Assembly (NCBI GenBank): GCA_016930085.1
Contig: JAFGHO010000100.1
Span: 1-64,000, forward strand
Length of the DNA: 64,000 nucleotides
Direction of reading: 5' to 3'
Source: Spirochaetales bacterium
GTDB lineage: Bacteria; Spirochaetota; Spirochaetia; SZUA-6; JAFGRV01
The notes below the pieces were generated by a model. It ran no database searches, had not been told where the DNA came from, and was given only the letters and a program-made list of their open reading frames with translations. Position numbers and translations under genes: made by a program. Shown in pieces: positions 36,264 to 44,193 of this stretch (position 1 is the first letter of the stretch; each line of letters begins with the position of its first letter).

Positions 36264-37022
36264 TTACCCGGCCTGTATCGGTCTTTTCTTTTCTTCTTCG
36301 ACAAGCCGAATGATCCTTTTTCTTACATCTTCTGCAAGGGTGAATTTCATGGAATGATCGTATGCCGAAATTTCGATGGGATCGTCAACGGTAAAATAAA
36401 CGGTTCCCGGACGGATCATGAAGGACCCCCTTGGCAGGATATCGCGTGCGCCATGTATCGCGATGGGAACAATATCGATACCCGCTTTCAACGCCAGACT
36501 GAAAAGACCGAGTTTGAACTCGCCGACCTCTCCCGTTCTGCTTCTCGTCCCTTCGGGAAAGCCAAAAATCGACCGGTGTTTTCTTTTTATCGTTTTAACC
36601 GCTTTTTCGAAGGTTTTTTTCGCTTTTCGAGGGTTGCTTCTATCCACCGGTATATGACCGATCGCCCAGATACTCCAGCCCCAGACAGGTATATAAAAGA
36701 GGTTTTTCCTCGCGATGAAACTCAAGGCGTAAGGAAGGGCATAATAGAGGACGACAATATCGAAGTAGCTTTGATGATTGGCGATAAATACGTAATTCTT
36801 TTTCCTGTCGAGTCTTTCAAGCCCCCGGGAGACTACTTTGACGCCGCTTAACCACCCGAGATGTCTGCACCATAAAACCGCAATATATCTCGAAATCCTC
36901 TCGGATAAAATCCTCACAATGAGACAGACGATTCCATAGACAAGGGTACTCAAAACCAGCCATGCGAGAATCAATATGGACCGCAGATTCATAAGAGAAA
37001 CAATAATGGTATTTCTTTTCAT
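36264..37022 (-). CDS. plsC: 1-acyl-sn-glycerol-3-phosphate acyltransferase
   Basis: The PlsC motifs are in order: NHQSYFD (catalytic HX4D, about residue 82), the basic ARKNLFYIP region, FPEGTRSRTG (substrate binding) and IVPIAIHGARD. An N-terminal membrane helix (residues 12-35) anchors it at the inner membrane. It makes phosphatidic acid for phospholipid synthesis. AAGGA precedes the ATG. It follows the rseC-like gene by about 60 bases. Confidence 0.92.
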   Translation of the reverse strand: MKRNTIIVSLMNLRSILILAWLVLSTLVYGIVCLIVRILSERISRYIAVLWCRHLGWLSGVKVVSRGLERLDRKKNYVFIANHQSYFDIVVLYYALPYALSFIARKNLFYIPVWGWSIWAIGHIPVDRSNPRKAKKTFEKAVKTIKRKHRSIFGFPEGTRSRTGEVGEFKLGLFSLALKAGIDIVPIAIHGARDILPRGSFMIRPGTVYFTVDDPIEISAYDHSMKFTLAEDVRKRIIRLVEEEKKRPIQAG

Positions 37023-37081
37023 AGTGTGTCCTTACGTGCCACATAAAATCATGTGACGGTTTTAAAGCAACGAGCCTTTCT

Positions 37082-37528
37082 TCAACTTATACCGTTACAG
37101 GTGTCGTTTCCTTCATCGCGATGTTTTTCCGATACCACAGAGACGATGTCCGGAAGCACTTCCTTTTTCCGCAGTTTTTTAATGAGAACGTTGATGATGA
37201 ATCCCGCGACTATCCCGCACAAACCGGCGGCGGCGGGAATAGCTTCATTGTCGGACCTGAACCCTGTCCGGGCGGTCCAATAAAAGAGAACAAAAAGCAG
37301 AAGAGGTAAAATGAACACAAAAAAACCGGCCAATATGGCCTTTGATGGAGCGAGATAGATTTCCACGCGGTCGCCAGTCGTGACGTCCAGATTCTTCGAG
37401 TTCGACACACGTATCCTGTGTTTCCGTTTATCCCGGCTGCAATGAAGACAATGCTCCCCGCAATCTCTGTCGATGACAACTTCAATTGTATTGCCCTCGA
37501 GGGAACAGACAACCGCATGCTCAAGCAT
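37082..37528 (-). CDS. RseC/MucC-like membrane protein
   Basis: A 148-residue protein with the RseC pattern: an N-terminal domain with a Cys cluster (CGEHCLHCSRDK), then a GDRVEIYL strand, and two membrane helices (about residues 66-86 and 97-117). RseC proteins act in SoxR reduction or sigma-E control in other bacteria; the role here is open. It overlaps the ymdB-like gene by eight bases and is coupled to it. Confidence 0.8.
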   Translation of the reverse strand: MLEHAVVCSLEGNTIEVVIDRDCGEHCLHCSRDKRKHRIRVSNSKNLDVTTGDRVEIYLAPSKAILAGFFVFILPLLLFVLFYWTARTGFRSDNEAIPAAAGLCGIVAGFIINVLIKKLRKKEVLPDIVSVVSEKHRDEGNDTCNGIS

Positions 37529-38321
37529 TGATGGTGTCCTTGCACGGGATCCTCAACCTGGCAATCGACCGGGCTTTGCCGCATGTTTGATCGATGTCGA
37601 TGAGGACTCCCTGCAGTTCGAGTGAGTCGAACGCCGCTTTTGAATATTCGGGAATCTGGGAAATATATTTTCTGATTTCTATTTCAGAATCCATTCCCCC
37701 GACGGAATTAATACTCCCGGTCCTCCCCGCGTCGGTAATGACGGCGGTCCCGGCGGGCATGAGTCGTTCATCGGCACTCAACGCCCTTGTGTGGGTGCCG
37801 ATGATCGCCGAGACCTGGCCGTCCAGATACTGAAACAGGCTGTTTTTCTCTGCGGTGGTTTCCGCGTGATATTCGATGATGATGTTGGGAGTCGTTTCCG
37901 AGATCTTTTTGATCAGTTCGGGGAGCAGAACAAATGGATTCCTCAGATGAACACGGGGAAATCCCGCCTGGCCCATCACGATAATGACGCCCAGTGAAAA
38001 ACCGTCCCTGTTCGCTATTGTCCAGCCCCGCCCGGGATTGGAATAGGGGTAATTCGCGGGACGCAGCATGTAGGAGACCTTTTTGAAATGATCCACCATA
38101 TCCTTTTTATAATATGCCCGCTCGCCGGTTGTAATGATATCGATCCCGAGTTTATGCAGATAGACTGCGTGATTTCTGCCGATACCAAACCCGGCGGTCG
38201 CCCCTTCTCCGTTTGCTATTACGAAATCGATGCCGCTATCTTTTCTAATTTGCGGAAGAAGCCGTTTTACGGTAAAGACTCCTGTTTTTCCGACAATTTC
38301 TCCGATGAAAAGAATTTTCAG
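37521..38321 (-). CDS. YmdB/TIGR00282-family phosphoesterase homologue with a degenerate metal site and CTG start
   Basis: The family N-terminus (KILFIGEIVGKTG, DFVIANGEG, DIITTGER) lies upstream of the first ATG and is in frame, so the gene must start near 38321. The only fitting start there is CTG, eight bases after AAGGAG; total length 266 matches the family. YmdB enzymes are dinuclear-metal phosphodiesterases with ligands near D8, E39, N67, H150, H175 and H177. Here position 8 is Glu, 40 is Gly instead of Asn, 67 is Glu, 68 is Arg, and the second His of GTHTH is Arg (GTHTR). E39 and two His remain. The protein may have altered or lost enzyme activity. It is the first gene of a run with rseC and plsC. 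Confidence 0.85.
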   Translation of the reverse strand: MKILFIGEIVGKTGVFTVKRLLPQIRKDSGIDFVIANGEGATAGFGIGRNHAVYLHKLGIDIITTGERAYYKKDMVDHFKKVSYMLRPANYPYSNPGRGWTIANRDGFSLGVIIVMGQAGFPRVHLRNPFVLLPELIKKISETTPNIIIEYHAETTAEKNSLFQYLDGQVSAIIGTHTRALSADERLMPAGTAVITDAGRTGSINSVGGMDSEIEIRKYISQIPEYSKAAFDSLELQGVLIDIDQTCGKARSIARLRIPCKDTINA

Positions 38322-38541
38322 ACCGCTTACTCCTTGTCTTTATTAAGGTACAGTTGCTTGATGCGGTTATAAAACCGATGTAACAACAATACAATTATTT
38401 GGCCACAATAGGCAAGGGGAAAAGGAACGCGGGGGAAAGGAAAACGCCATACCCCGTGTTATGAATTGTATATTACCGCTTGATGTATGCATATCGGGTT
38501 CGCCTGGATAATTAATACCCTGCGCACAAAGTCCGGGCTAG

Positions 38542-38570
38542 TTGACAAAAAATCCCGAATAATTTACTCT
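38542..38570 (+). promoter_or_regulatory. promoter of the tRNA-Leu gene
   Basis: TTGACA (38542-38547), 17 bases, then TACTCT (38565-38570), ending 11 bases before the tRNA. The -35 box is perfect. Confidence 0.6.
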
Positions 38571-38581
38571 TTCTCCATTGA

Positions 38582-38665
38582 GCCCGGGTGGTGAAATTGG
38601 TAGACACGCCAGGTTCAGGGTCTGGTGGCTTCACGGCTGTGCTGGTTCAAATCCAGTCCCGGGCA
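38582..38665 (+). tRNA. tRNA-Leu, anticodon CAG
   Basis: The cloverleaf can be drawn by eye: acceptor GCCCGGG pairs with CCCGGGC, a D-loop with TTGGTAGACAC, the anticodon stem CCAGG/TCTGG with loop TTCAGGG (anticodon CAG at 38616-38618), a long variable arm (class II, as for Leu) and a T-arm with GGTTCAAATCC. The discriminator base is A; CCA is not encoded. It stands alone. Confidence 0.95.
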
Positions 38666-38679
38666 ATTATTTTTCTTAT

Positions 38680-40248
38680 CTATTCCAGATGTATCTCCTT
38701 CCACCACAACTCTCTTCCCTTCCTTGCCCCAAACGAAACCTTTTTCCCGTCGGGACTGAGGTGGAGATACGGTGTGCCGGAGTATTCGATTCCGAGAGTG
38801 AAGGTGCTGGCGCCAAAGAATTTTTCAGCGACCGTCAGATTCCCTTCCGCCGCCTGGATCGGCAGGGCCATCCCGAGTCCGTTACTCACGACCGCACCTC
38901 CGATAAAATCGAATTTCTCACCGATGTTGCCGTTTACCGCAACATAATATCCTTTATCTTTCAGGCAGATATACGCTGTCTTTCCCAGACCCGTACTGAA
39001 AACGATAACATTTTCTCTGGTAACGTAAAAACCCGGTTGGCCGTATCTTGTCTGAAATTGATATATCGGAATCTTTTCAGGAATAATACCGTTAAGGGCG
39101 TCGTATTTTTTTTCATCGATAACCATAAACCATTTATCGCCTTCCTTTACGCCGTAAGCGGCCATCGTACCGTCGGGACTGAAGTAGGGAATACTGACGT
39201 CATCATATTTTTCACTTTTTACATTATCGATGACCGTAAACATTTTATCGCCTTCCTTTGCCCAATACCCGAACCGTTTCCCGTCGTGACTGAAGCGGGG
39301 CTCACCGACTTCGTCATATGTTTCACTTTTTTTACCGTCGACAACCATAAACCATGTATCGCCTTCCTTTACTGCGTGAGCGATTCTTTTACCGTCGGGA
39401 CTGAAGGAAGGATCCCTCAACCCTTCATATTCTTCACCTTTTTCACCGTCGACCACGATAAACGACGCATCGCCTTTTCTCGCGCCGTAAGCGAACCGTT
39501 TGCCGTCCGGACTGAAAACCGGTACCCCGATCGCGATATATCCTTCACTCTTTTTACCGTCGACAACCATAAACCATGTATCGCCTTCCTTCGCGGAATA
39601 AGCGACGCTTTCACTGTCGGGACTGAAAATCGGATCGGTGACCCAGTCGAATTTTCCATCTTTTTTGTCGTCGACAACGACGAGTGATTTTTTTTCCGCC
39701 TCGAGATTACCGCGATACGCGACCCTTTTACCGTCGGGACTGAAGCAAAGTGCCTCGACTTTGTCGTATCGATCGCCCTTTTTTCCGTCGACGACAACCA
39801 GCCATTTATCTTCTTCCTTTGCCCCATAAGCGAGCCTTTGACCGTCGGGGCTCAGAAGAGGGTACCCTATTTCATCGAACTTCTCCATTTTTTTGTTTCC
39901 CGTAACGATAAACCATTTGTCACCTTCTTTGGCTTTGTATGCCAGGATCTTACCGTCGGAGCTGAAGTGGGGAGCGCCGACGTCATCATACTCCGGACCC
40001 GCCGAATGGTTTACGACTATTGCCGCTTTTTCGCCTTTTTTGAGAATATATGCGACACTTCTCCCGTCGGGACTGAAGACATGATCGTTGATATCTTCTT
40101 CTCTAACCTCCGGGGGTAACGTGGCAAGAAGGTTGTCCTTGTCACTCACTATGCGGCCCTTTCCCATTTGTTGAACAATGATATAGATACCGATACCTGC
40201 GAGTATAAACACCAGCAATCCGACAATATATTTTATTTTGCCTTTCAT
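38680..40248 (-). CDS. membrane-anchored protein with ten PD40/WD40-like propeller repeats
   Basis: An N-terminal membrane helix (residues 7-26) is followed by about ten repeats of roughly 45 residues, each with the core FSPDGKRVAY and a following GDKWFVVVDGKK segment, as in TolB-type beta-propellers. The DNA repeats are also partly alike, so copies have probably spread by duplication. It should be a periplasmic or surface propeller used for binding; no catalytic part is present. AAAAGGAG lies before the ATG. Its stop lies 14 bases from the end of the convergent tRNA gene. Confidence 0.82.
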   Translation of the reverse strand: MKGKIKYIVGLLVFILAGIGIYIIVQQMGKGRIVSDKDNLLATLPPEVREEDINDHVFSPDGRSVAYILKKGEKAAIVVNHSAGPEYDDVGAPHFSSDGKILAYKAKEGDKWFIVTGNKKMEKFDEIGYPLLSPDGQRLAYGAKEEDKWLVVVDGKKGDRYDKVEALCFSPDGKRVAYRGNLEAEKKSLVVVDDKKDGKFDWVTDPIFSPDSESVAYSAKEGDTWFMVVDGKKSEGYIAIGVPVFSPDGKRFAYGARKGDASFIVVDGEKGEEYEGLRDPSFSPDGKRIAHAVKEGDTWFMVVDGKKSETYDEVGEPRFSHDGKRFGYWAKEGDKMFTVIDNVKSEKYDDVSIPYFSPDGTMAAYGVKEGDKWFMVIDEKKYDALNGIIPEKIPIYQFQTRYGQPGFYVTRENVIVFSTGLGKTAYICLKDKGYYVAVNGNIGEKFDFIGGAVVSNGLGMALPIQAAEGNLTVAEKFFGASTFTLGIEYSGTPYLHLSPDGKKVSFGARKGRELWWKEIHLE

Positions 40249-40335
40249 GGTTTCCGCTCCTTTTTTGGTTTTAATGATGAAAAGATAACCAAAGTTGGAG
40301 TTTGACGCAAGGTTTTTCAGGAAAAAATTGCTTGA

Positions 40336-40364
40336 TTGACCCGAAGAGACACTGATAATATATA
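40336..40364 (+). promoter_or_regulatory. promoter candidate for the first xylanase gene
   Basis: TTGACC (40336-40341), 17 bases, TATATA (40359-40364). If used, the mRNA has a leader of about 380 bases that includes the shared hairpin. Confidence 0.5.
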
Positions 40365-40579
40365 CAGACGCGCCGGGATACTGAAATTGGCAACTATAAT
40401 GGAGAATAGTTCATATTAATACCTGTTGATATCCCTTAATACGTATGTCCTATACCAAAATAAGGCAAGTAAATTATTACATTTTTTGCCGTATGATTGT
40501 AATATCCAAAGAGAGGAAAAGAAAGGCTAAAGAAGAAAAAGGGAGATGCTCCGGGTATTGGCAAAAGAAAGCGATACGT

Positions 40580-40680
40580 AACAATTTCTTTTTGAAATCC
40601 CGGAAACCTTTCCGGAGCTGTTGTTAATGGTTGGGAAGGTTTTGCGATATCATTTTATTTAATAGAAAAAAGGAGGTGAA
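40580..40680 (+). promoter_or_regulatory. xylanase leader element 1: hairpin plus extra Shine-Dalgarno
   Basis: A 10-bp stem (40604-40613 with 40633-40642, one G-T pair) closes over the loop GGAGCTGTTGTTAATGG. It is preceded by a smaller stem (ATTTC/GAAAT) and followed by AAAAAAGGAGGTG at 40666-40678, 80 bases before the gene start. The same order occurs before the other two xylanase genes. There is no good start codon after the extra ribosome site (ATA follows). It may be a regulatory RNA or mRNA stabiliser; it matches no riboswitch I know. The remaining gap from 40249 holds no gene. Confidence 0.5.
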
Positions 40681-40750
40681 AAAACATACAGCTAATTATT
40701 AAAAGATCAGTAAAATTGGGAAATTAAAGAAAAACCGAAAGGAGTACAAA

Positions 40751-41881
40751 ATGAAATTAAATAGGATCTTGGTTTTAGTAATTGTCTTGTGTCTTACCGT
40801 GTTTACAGCAACCGCACAGACGATTACCTCGAATTCGACCGGTAGCCAGGGTGGTTACTGGTACACCTTCTGGACCGACGGCGGAGGCTCGGTATCAATG
40901 ACGTTGGGGTCCGGAGGCCAATTCAGCGTTCAGTGGAGCAACTGCGGCAATTTTGTCTGCGGAAAAGGCTGGAGCACCGGTTCCGAAAGCAGAACGATAT
41001 CCTGGTCGGGCAACGCCGGCAACTCTCAATATATGGGCCTCTATGGGTGGATGCAGAATCCCCTCGTCGAATATTACATCCCGAGAAGCGGAGGTTCCAG
41101 AGTAGGGACCTATCAGGCTGACGGACGCACATGGACCCTGAATACGGCGCAGCGCGTCAACCAGCCTTCCATTGAAGGAACCAAAACATTTACCCAGTAC
41201 TTTTGCTCAGGCGGCGGAAGCCCAATAAACTTCGGCCAGCATTGTTCCGGATGGAGAAGCCTGGGACAGGGCGTCGGAAGCCAGAACTACCAGGTAGTGG
41301 CGATAGAAGGATGGGGCGGAAGCAGCGGAAGCGCAAGCTGCACGGTCGGCAGCAGCAGCGGCGGCGGCTCATCGACGACAACGTCGACCAGTTCTTCGAC
41401 TCCGGCACCGGGCTCGACGACGACATCGACATCCTCTTCAAGCGGCGGCGGAAATATCAACTACAGATTACGGGCCCGCAGTACGGACGGCCAGGGAAGG
41501 GTCAACCTGAGAATCGGCAACAACACCATTGCCACATTCACGTTAGGTACCAGTATGGGTGATTATACGGCATCGAGCTACAATACGGGCGGCATCAATG
41601 TCGAATTCTTTAATGACGCGGACAACAGAGACGTCCAGATCGATTATCTCTCCGTTAATGGCGATTACCGCCAGGCGGAAAACCAGAGCTACAACACGGC
41701 GGTCTACCAGAACGGCAGCTGCGGCGGTTCCAACAGCGAATGGATGCATTGTAACGGCGTCATCGGCTTCGGCGACACTCCCGGCGGCGGCGGTTCATCC
41801 AACACAACCACGAGTAACTATAACAGCACCACCACAAGCAACTGGAGCTGGGGCGGCTGGGGCGGATGGTCGTGGTGGTAA
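40751..41881 (+). CDS. secreted GH11 endo-xylanase with a CBM60/36-like module and Trp-rich tail
   Basis: Signal peptide (residues 1-23), GH11 domain (about 24-200), Ser/Thr linker, xylan-binding-type module (about 235-340) and a short tail rich in Gly and Trp. GH11 enzymes cut beta-1,4-xylan; the two catalytic Glu are E107 in NPLVEYY and E186 in [11 protein letters not shown]. The module, with QIDYLSVNGDYRQAEN and SCGGSNSEWMHCNG, resembles calcium-dependent CBM60/CBM36 modules. The last residues (NWSWGGWGGWSWW) are odd and may aid binding to polymer or the cell surface. AAAGGAG precedes the ATG. First of four hemicellulase genes in a row, each with its own terminator. Confidence 0.93.
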   Translation: MKLNRILVLVIVLCLTVFTATAQTITSNSTGSQGGYWYTFWTDGGGSVSMTLGSGGQFSVQWSNCGNFVCGKGWSTGSESRTISWSGNAGNSQYMGLYGWMQNPLVEYYIPRSGGSRVGTYQADGRTWTLNTAQRVNQPSIEGTKTFTQYFCSGGGSPINFGQHCSGWRSLGQGVGSQNYQVVAIEGWGGSSGSASCTVGSSSGGGSSTTTSTSSSTPAPGSTTTSTSSSSGGGNINYRLRARSTDGQGRVNLRIGNNTIATFTLGTSMGDYTASSYNTGGINVEFFNDADNRDVQIDYLSVNGDYRQAENQSYNTAVYQNGSCGGSNSEWMHCNGVIGFGDTPGGGGSSNTTTSNYNSTTTSNWSWGGWGGWSWW

Positions 41882-41940
41882 ACACCATGAACCGTTTTCA
41901 CTATAAACCTTAGATAGTGACGACAGGTTTCCAGTAACGA

Positions 41941-41980
41941 AAAAAAGCCGTCCGGAGGACATCCGGGCGGCTTTTTTTGT
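41941..41980 (+). terminator. terminator after the first xylanase gene
   Basis: GCCGTCCGG (41947-41955) pairs with CCGGGCGGC (41963-41971) and is followed by seven T. Confidence 0.9.
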
Positions 41981-42369
41981 ATATCCATACGGAAACATAT
42001 AAAAGTGACGGCCGTCATTTTCCCTTAAGATAAATGGCTTATCATAAATGTAAGAAAAATGAGCGAATGTATAATATTTGACCGGCTTTCTCATGCGTAA
42101 TGACGGGCACGGGATGCTTGCATAAAGAAAACGGTTTTCACTTGTTCCGGAATTATAATTTTTTATGCTCAATTTTGCAAGTAATACATATTATGATTGT
42201 TTTACTATGTATTTATAGGAACAGGAAGTAGATGATGGTAATATATACCGTATAAAATACATACCGCCGTATTCGGAGAACGGCTTTTACCGGTTGTTTT
42301 TATTGCTTTTTGTCTCGGGCGGGAATGGAAATATATAAAAAATATAATCTAAGGAGAAAGGATGCAATT

Positions 42370-43773
42370 ATGGAAAAAAGTTTATTGGTTTTGATGGTGA
42401 TCCTCGCACCGTGCGCGGTGTTCGGCCAGTCTTATTCGCTGGGCGACACGAACCATAGCGGCGGTATCGACATTGTCGACGCCCTCCTCGTCGCTCAGGC
42501 GTATGTTGGATTGAACCCTTCGAATTATTACGCGGGTGAGGCGGACGTGAACTGTACCGATGGCGTAAATGTCGTGGACGCGCTCTTAATCGCGCAGTAT
42601 TATGTGGGCCTTATATCGAGCTTTCCGTGCTCGAGTACGCCGGTCCCGGGAACAACGACAACGACAAGCGTCACAGGAGGCACTATCACGGTCCGGGCGC
42701 GAGGGACGATGGGCGGTGAAAACCTTGAAATCCTGGTAAACGGAACGACCGTCGCCTCATACACCATGTCGACGAGTTACGCTGACTACAGCGCAAATGG
42801 CACGGGAACGGTCAGGGTCGCGTTTACGAATGACGATCAGCTTGAAAACGGGATGGATATTCAGGTCGACTATGTCGTTATCAATGGGACGACATATCAG
42901 GCTGAAGACCAGGCGACCAATACCGCCGTTTATGTGGATGGCGCCTGCGGCGGATCATACAGCGAATGGCTTCACTGTGACGGATATATCGAATTCAATA
43001 CCAGCGGAGGGACGCCGGTTCCGACGAATCCGCCGGGAAGCACGACGACGACCTCCTCGAGCGGCGGCGGGAATTCCCATGCATTCCTCCTGCTCGGTCA
43101 ATCCAATATGGCGGGATATCCAACGGCTCAGGCGTCGGATAAACAGCAGAATTCACGTATTCTTGTGCTTGGATACGACAGCTGCTCGGCGACCGGCAGC
43201 CAGGAAGGCGTCTGGCGGGTAGCCGTTCCGCCCCTCCACGAGTGCTATCAGGGAGCGATAGGCCCTGGTGACTGGTTCTCGAAGACCATTATAAGCAGGT
43301 ATCCGTCGAACGATACCATCAGACTCGTCCCGTGCGCCATCAGCGGAGAGAAGATCGAGACCTTTATGAAGAACGGCGGCTCCAAATACAGCTGGATCAT
43401 CAATCGCGCGAAGGCGGCACAGCAGGCGGGAGCGACCATCGACGGTATCCTCTTCCACCAGGGCGAGTCGAATAACGGCCAGAGTGATTGGCCAAACAAG
43501 GTGAAACAACTCGTTGATGACCTCAAAGCGGACCTGGGGTTGGGAAATATTCCGTTCCTGGCGGGCGAGCTTCTCTACAGCGGAAGCTGTTCCGGGCATA
43601 ATACCCTCATCAATCAGCTTCCCAACATTATTACGAACTGCAAGGTGATTTCGGCGAGCGGTCTCGTCGTGGACCCCTCGGATACGCAGTGGCAGCTCCA
43701 CTTCGGACATGATTCGCAGGTCGAATTCGGTAAACGCTACGCACAGGCGATGATCCAGGCGCTCGGCCTGTAA
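42370..43773 (+). CDS. secreted CE6-type acetylxylan esterase with dockerin-like and CBM60-like modules
   Basis: Signal peptide (1-20), a dockerin type I-like pair of calcium-loop helices (about 25-82: GDTNHSGGIDIVDALLVAQ and DVNCTDGVNVVDALLIAQ), a linker, a CBM60/36-like module (104-211), a linker, and a CE6/SASA-type esterase domain (236-467). The esterase shows GQSNM with the Ser near 245, HQGESNN, and a C-terminal HFGHDSQVEFGKRYA block with the His. It should remove acetyl groups from xylan so GH11 enzymes can act. The start at 42370 fits the signal peptide. It lacks the leader hairpin of its neighbours. The upstream 488-base gap holds only the terminator and the promoter region. Confidence 0.87.
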   Translation: MEKSLLVLMVILAPCAVFGQSYSLGDTNHSGGIDIVDALLVAQAYVGLNPSNYYAGEADVNCTDGVNVVDALLIAQYYVGLISSFPCSSTPVPGTTTTTSVTGGTITVRARGTMGGENLEILVNGTTVASYTMSTSYADYSANGTGTVRVAFTNDDQLENGMDIQVDYVVINGTTYQAEDQATNTAVYVDGACGGSYSEWLHCDGYIEFNTSGGTPVPTNPPGSTTTTSSSGGGNSHAFLLLGQSNMAGYPTAQASDKQQNSRILVLGYDSCSATGSQEGVWRVAVPPLHECYQGAIGPGDWFSKTIISRYPSNDTIRLVPCAISGEKIETFMKNGGSKYSWIINRAKAAQQAGATIDGILFHQGESNNGQSDWPNKVKQLVDDLKADLGLGNIPFLAGELLYSGSCSGHNTLINQLPNIITNCKVISASGLVVDPSDTQWQLHFGHDSQVEFGKRYAQAMIQALGL

Positions 43774-43846
43774 TACGGCAATGGGCCGGCCGTCCCGCGG
43801 AGTAATCCGCTGCATCACGGTTGACGAATTGACACCGAACAAAATG

Positions 43847-43876
43847 CGCCGCCGCGTTCTGCGGCGGCGTTTATTT
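43847..43876 (+). terminator. terminator after the esterase gene
   Basis: CGCCGCCGC (43847-43855) pairs with GCGGCGGCG (43861-43869), loop GTTCT, followed by a TTTATTT run. Confidence 0.85.
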
Positions 43877-44009
43877 GACAAAAGGCATAAATTTATGAAA
43901 AAATTTATACCATTTTTAATCATGAGCTAGTATCTTATATATAGAAACACGCCATAAAGTAATAAATAAAGTAAAAATTTAATTGCGACGGGTAATGGTG
44001 AACGAAGGT

Positions 44010-44118
44010 GGGTGAAAACGATTTCTTTGAGAAATCTAAGGAACCTTTCCGGAGCCGTTGTCAATGGCAGGGAAAGGCCATAGAGTGTCTTTTTATTTTT
44101 GAGAAAAAAGGAGGTGGC
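44010..44118 (+). promoter_or_regulatory. xylanase leader element 2: two hairpins plus extra Shine-Dalgarno
   Basis: A first stem GATTTC/GAAATC near 44020-44037 is followed by the main stem CCTTTCC (44044-44050) with GGAAAGG (44071-44077) and the loop GGAGCCGTTGTCAATGGCAG, then AAAAAAGGAGGTG at 44104-44116, 85 bases before the chosen ATG. No usual start codon follows the extra ribosome site (ATT). The 420-base gap from 43774 otherwise holds the esterase terminator and no gene. Confidence 0.5.
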
Positions 44119-44193
44119 GGACGAATTAATCATTATTATAAAAAGCCAGTTAAACCAATAAAGTAAAAGATAAACCAAATGAAGGAGAATAAT

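Noticed and set aside
38700-40100. Regular DNA repeats as a CRISPR array
   Set aside because: The units are about 140 bases, imperfect and fully coding for propeller blades; there are no short spacers.
43153-43923. 256-residue minus-strand open frame across the esterase gene
   Set aside because: It mirrors the esterase coding strand, has no ribosome site and resembles no family.
43927-44178. 83-residue hydrophobic minus-strand frame before the second xylanase
   Set aside because: It lies over the conserved mRNA leader, has no ribosome site, and its likeness to a membrane protein comes from A/T-rich sequence.
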